A stretch of DNA of 6,541 nt from Chloroflexota bacterium (GTDB lineage Bacteria; Chloroflexota; Limnocylindria; QHBO01), in assembly GCA_013694795.1 (NCBI GenBank), contig JACDBS010000247.1:1-6541 (forward strand), given 5' to 3'. Both the position numbers and the translations under genes were made by a program. The notes beneath the pieces were generated by a model, which had not been told where the DNA came from, searched no databases, and saw only the letters and a program-made list of their open reading frames with translations. Numbering within the stretch: position 1 is the stretch's first letter; each line of letters opens with the position of its first letter. Below, one piece after another: positions 5,812-6,541 of this stretch.

Positions 5812-5840
5812 TTGACGAGGCTCTATCGGCGTATTACAGT
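5812..5840 (+). promoter_or_regulatory. Predicted sigma-70-type promoter of nrdJ
   Basis: TTGACG (5812-5817, five of six matches to TTGACA) and TACAGT (5835-5840, four of six with the key TA...T) are separated by exactly 17 bases, in a locally AT-richer stretch. Transcription would start near 5847, giving a leader of about 119 bases. No GCCACTG B12-box is visible in the leader, so a cobalamin riboswitch is not supported. Confidence 0.6.
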
Positions 5841-5965
5841 AATCGTCCTGAGAACACGGCGTACAGCCAGGCGCCGGACCGGCTGGAGGGCCCCGCGACG
5901 ACCACGGAACGACCATCCGTGAGTCCCTCCCATCGGCCAAAGAGCAACAGAGGGACGCACCCAAG

Positions 5966-6541
5966 ATGGCCCGCACCCCGACCCCCACCAAGTCCGCCAA
6001 CGGCACGACCAACGGCCACGCGGCCAAAGGCGCCAAAGGCGCCAACGGTCACACCAAGGACGGCAACGGGACCAAGAAGTCGACGGGCTACCGTCAACTT
6101 GAGGAGGGCGAGGAGGCGACCTGGACGGGCCTCACCATCGAGCGAAGGTTCACCCGCCCCGACGTCCATCCCTATGACACGGTCGAATGGGATCTGCGCG
6201 AAGCGGCCATCACCAACGAGCACGGCAAGACCGTGTTCGAGCAGAAGGACCTCGAGTTCCCCAAGAGCTGGTCGGCGCTGGCCACCAACGTCGTCGCCAG
6301 CAAGTACTTCCGCGGCCACCTCGGCACCCCCGAGCGGGAGCGAAGCGTCAAGCAGATGATCGACCGCGTCGCGGACACCATCGCGGACTGGGGCATCAAG
6401 GACGCCTACTTCGCCACCGATGAGGACGCCGATGCCTTCCGCAACGAGCTCAAGGACATCCTCCTCAAGCAGCGCGCCGCCTTCAACAGCCCCGTCTGGT
6501 TCAACGTGGGCATCGACGCGCATCCCCAGTGCTCGGCTTGC
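5966..6541 (+). CDS. nrdJ: Adenosylcobalamin-dependent (class II) ribonucleotide reductase, N-terminal part; 3' end outside window
   Basis: Reads open from ATG 5966 to the right edge, 192 codons. The enzyme reduces ribonucleotides to deoxyribonucleotides using a B12-derived thiyl radical and does not need oxygen, supplying DNA precursors in the cytoplasm. Residues 41-192 follow the NrdJ N-terminal pattern: GLTIERRFTRP (55-65), HPYDTVEWDLREA (68-80), FEQKDLEFPKSWS (91-103), TPERERSV (121-128), then NSPVWFNVG (174-182) and PQCSAC (187-192). The cysteine in that last motif corresponds to a redox cysteine of the active site; the radical loop and the remaining cysteines lie beyond the window. Residues 1-40 are an added low-complexity Lys/Gly/Asn/Thr/Ala extension. 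The ribosome binding site is weak (AGAGGG at 5949-5954, eleven bases ahead). Control probably comes from the NrdR-like sites and promoter just upstream. Confidence 0.93.
   Translation, partial: MARTPTPTKSANGTTNGHAAKGAKGANGHTKDGNGTKKSTGYRQLEEGEEATWTGLTIERRFTRPDVHPYDTVEWDLREAAITNEHGKTVFEQKDLEFPKSWSALATNVVASKYFRGHLGTPERERSVKQMIDRVADTIADWGIKDAYFATDEDADAFRNELKDILLKQRAAFNSPVWFNVGIDAHPQCSAC
6023..6049 (+). repeat. Nine-base tandem repeat inside nrdJ
   Basis: GCCAAAGGC occurs twice in direct succession (6023-6040) and a third time with two changes (6041-6049), coding for AKG-AKG-ANG. It forms part of the disordered N-terminal extension and is a likely site of slippage length change, always in frame. 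Confidence 0.75.

Noticed and set aside
5847..5965. Cobalamin riboswitch in the nrdJ leader
   Set aside because: Class II reductase genes often have none, and the conserved GCCACTG B12-box is not visible; the leader is also short for this class.
5568..6359. 263-residue plus-strand ORF across the nrdJ promoter and start
   Set aside because: Ser/Pro/Arg/Thr-rich out-of-frame reading of nrdJ with an upstream extension; the true nrdJ frame is one that runs off the window edge.

Overview
High-GC bacterial DNA, roughly two thirds G+C by eye, with codons ending mostly in G or C. The class II ribonucleotide reductase, the F420-type luciferase-like oxidoreductase, the large cyclase/LuxR-type ATPase relatives and the holin-family/DUF3618 gene cluster would suit Chloroflexota or a related GC-rich terrestrial lineage (Actinobacteriota is also possible). 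The sequence alone does not settle this.

Layout, left to right. (1) 2-838, plus strand: 3' end of a large helical-repeat protein gene. (2) 942-2129, plus: a complete 395-residue protein with about twelve membrane segments that resembles heme-copper oxidase subunit I but lacks the usual paired histidines. (3) 2130-2200: convergent gap with a stem-loop. (4) 2201-3285, minus: two gene remnants joined tail to head, the C-terminal TOBE part of an ABC transporter ATPase and a luciferase-like oxidoreductase missing its first part. (5) 3338-5113, minus: an intact, tightly coupled three-gene cassette of small envelope proteins (a one-helix protein with a Gly/Tyr tail, a holin-superfamily hairpin protein and a DUF3618 protein). 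(6) 5217-5549, plus: a clear pseudogene of a cyclase/LuxR-type ATPase with a one-base frameshift and a large internal deletion. (7) 5526-5965: a possible small minus-strand ORF and then the nrdJ control region, with two NrdR-box-like sites, a good -35/-10 pair and a leader of about 120 bases. (8) 5966 to the right edge, plus: the first 192 codons of nrdJ, adenosylcobalamin-dependent ribonucleotide reductase, starting with a low-complexity extension.

The genes do not form one pathway. nrdJ is a housekeeping gene for deoxynucleotide synthesis, probably under NrdR control. The envelope cassette is its own transcription unit. The notable structural point is that this cassette has broken genes on both sides, which suggests past rearrangement. 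I see no CRISPR array, transposase, integrase, tRNA, rRNA or defence gene, and no convincing evidence for a wholly new system.
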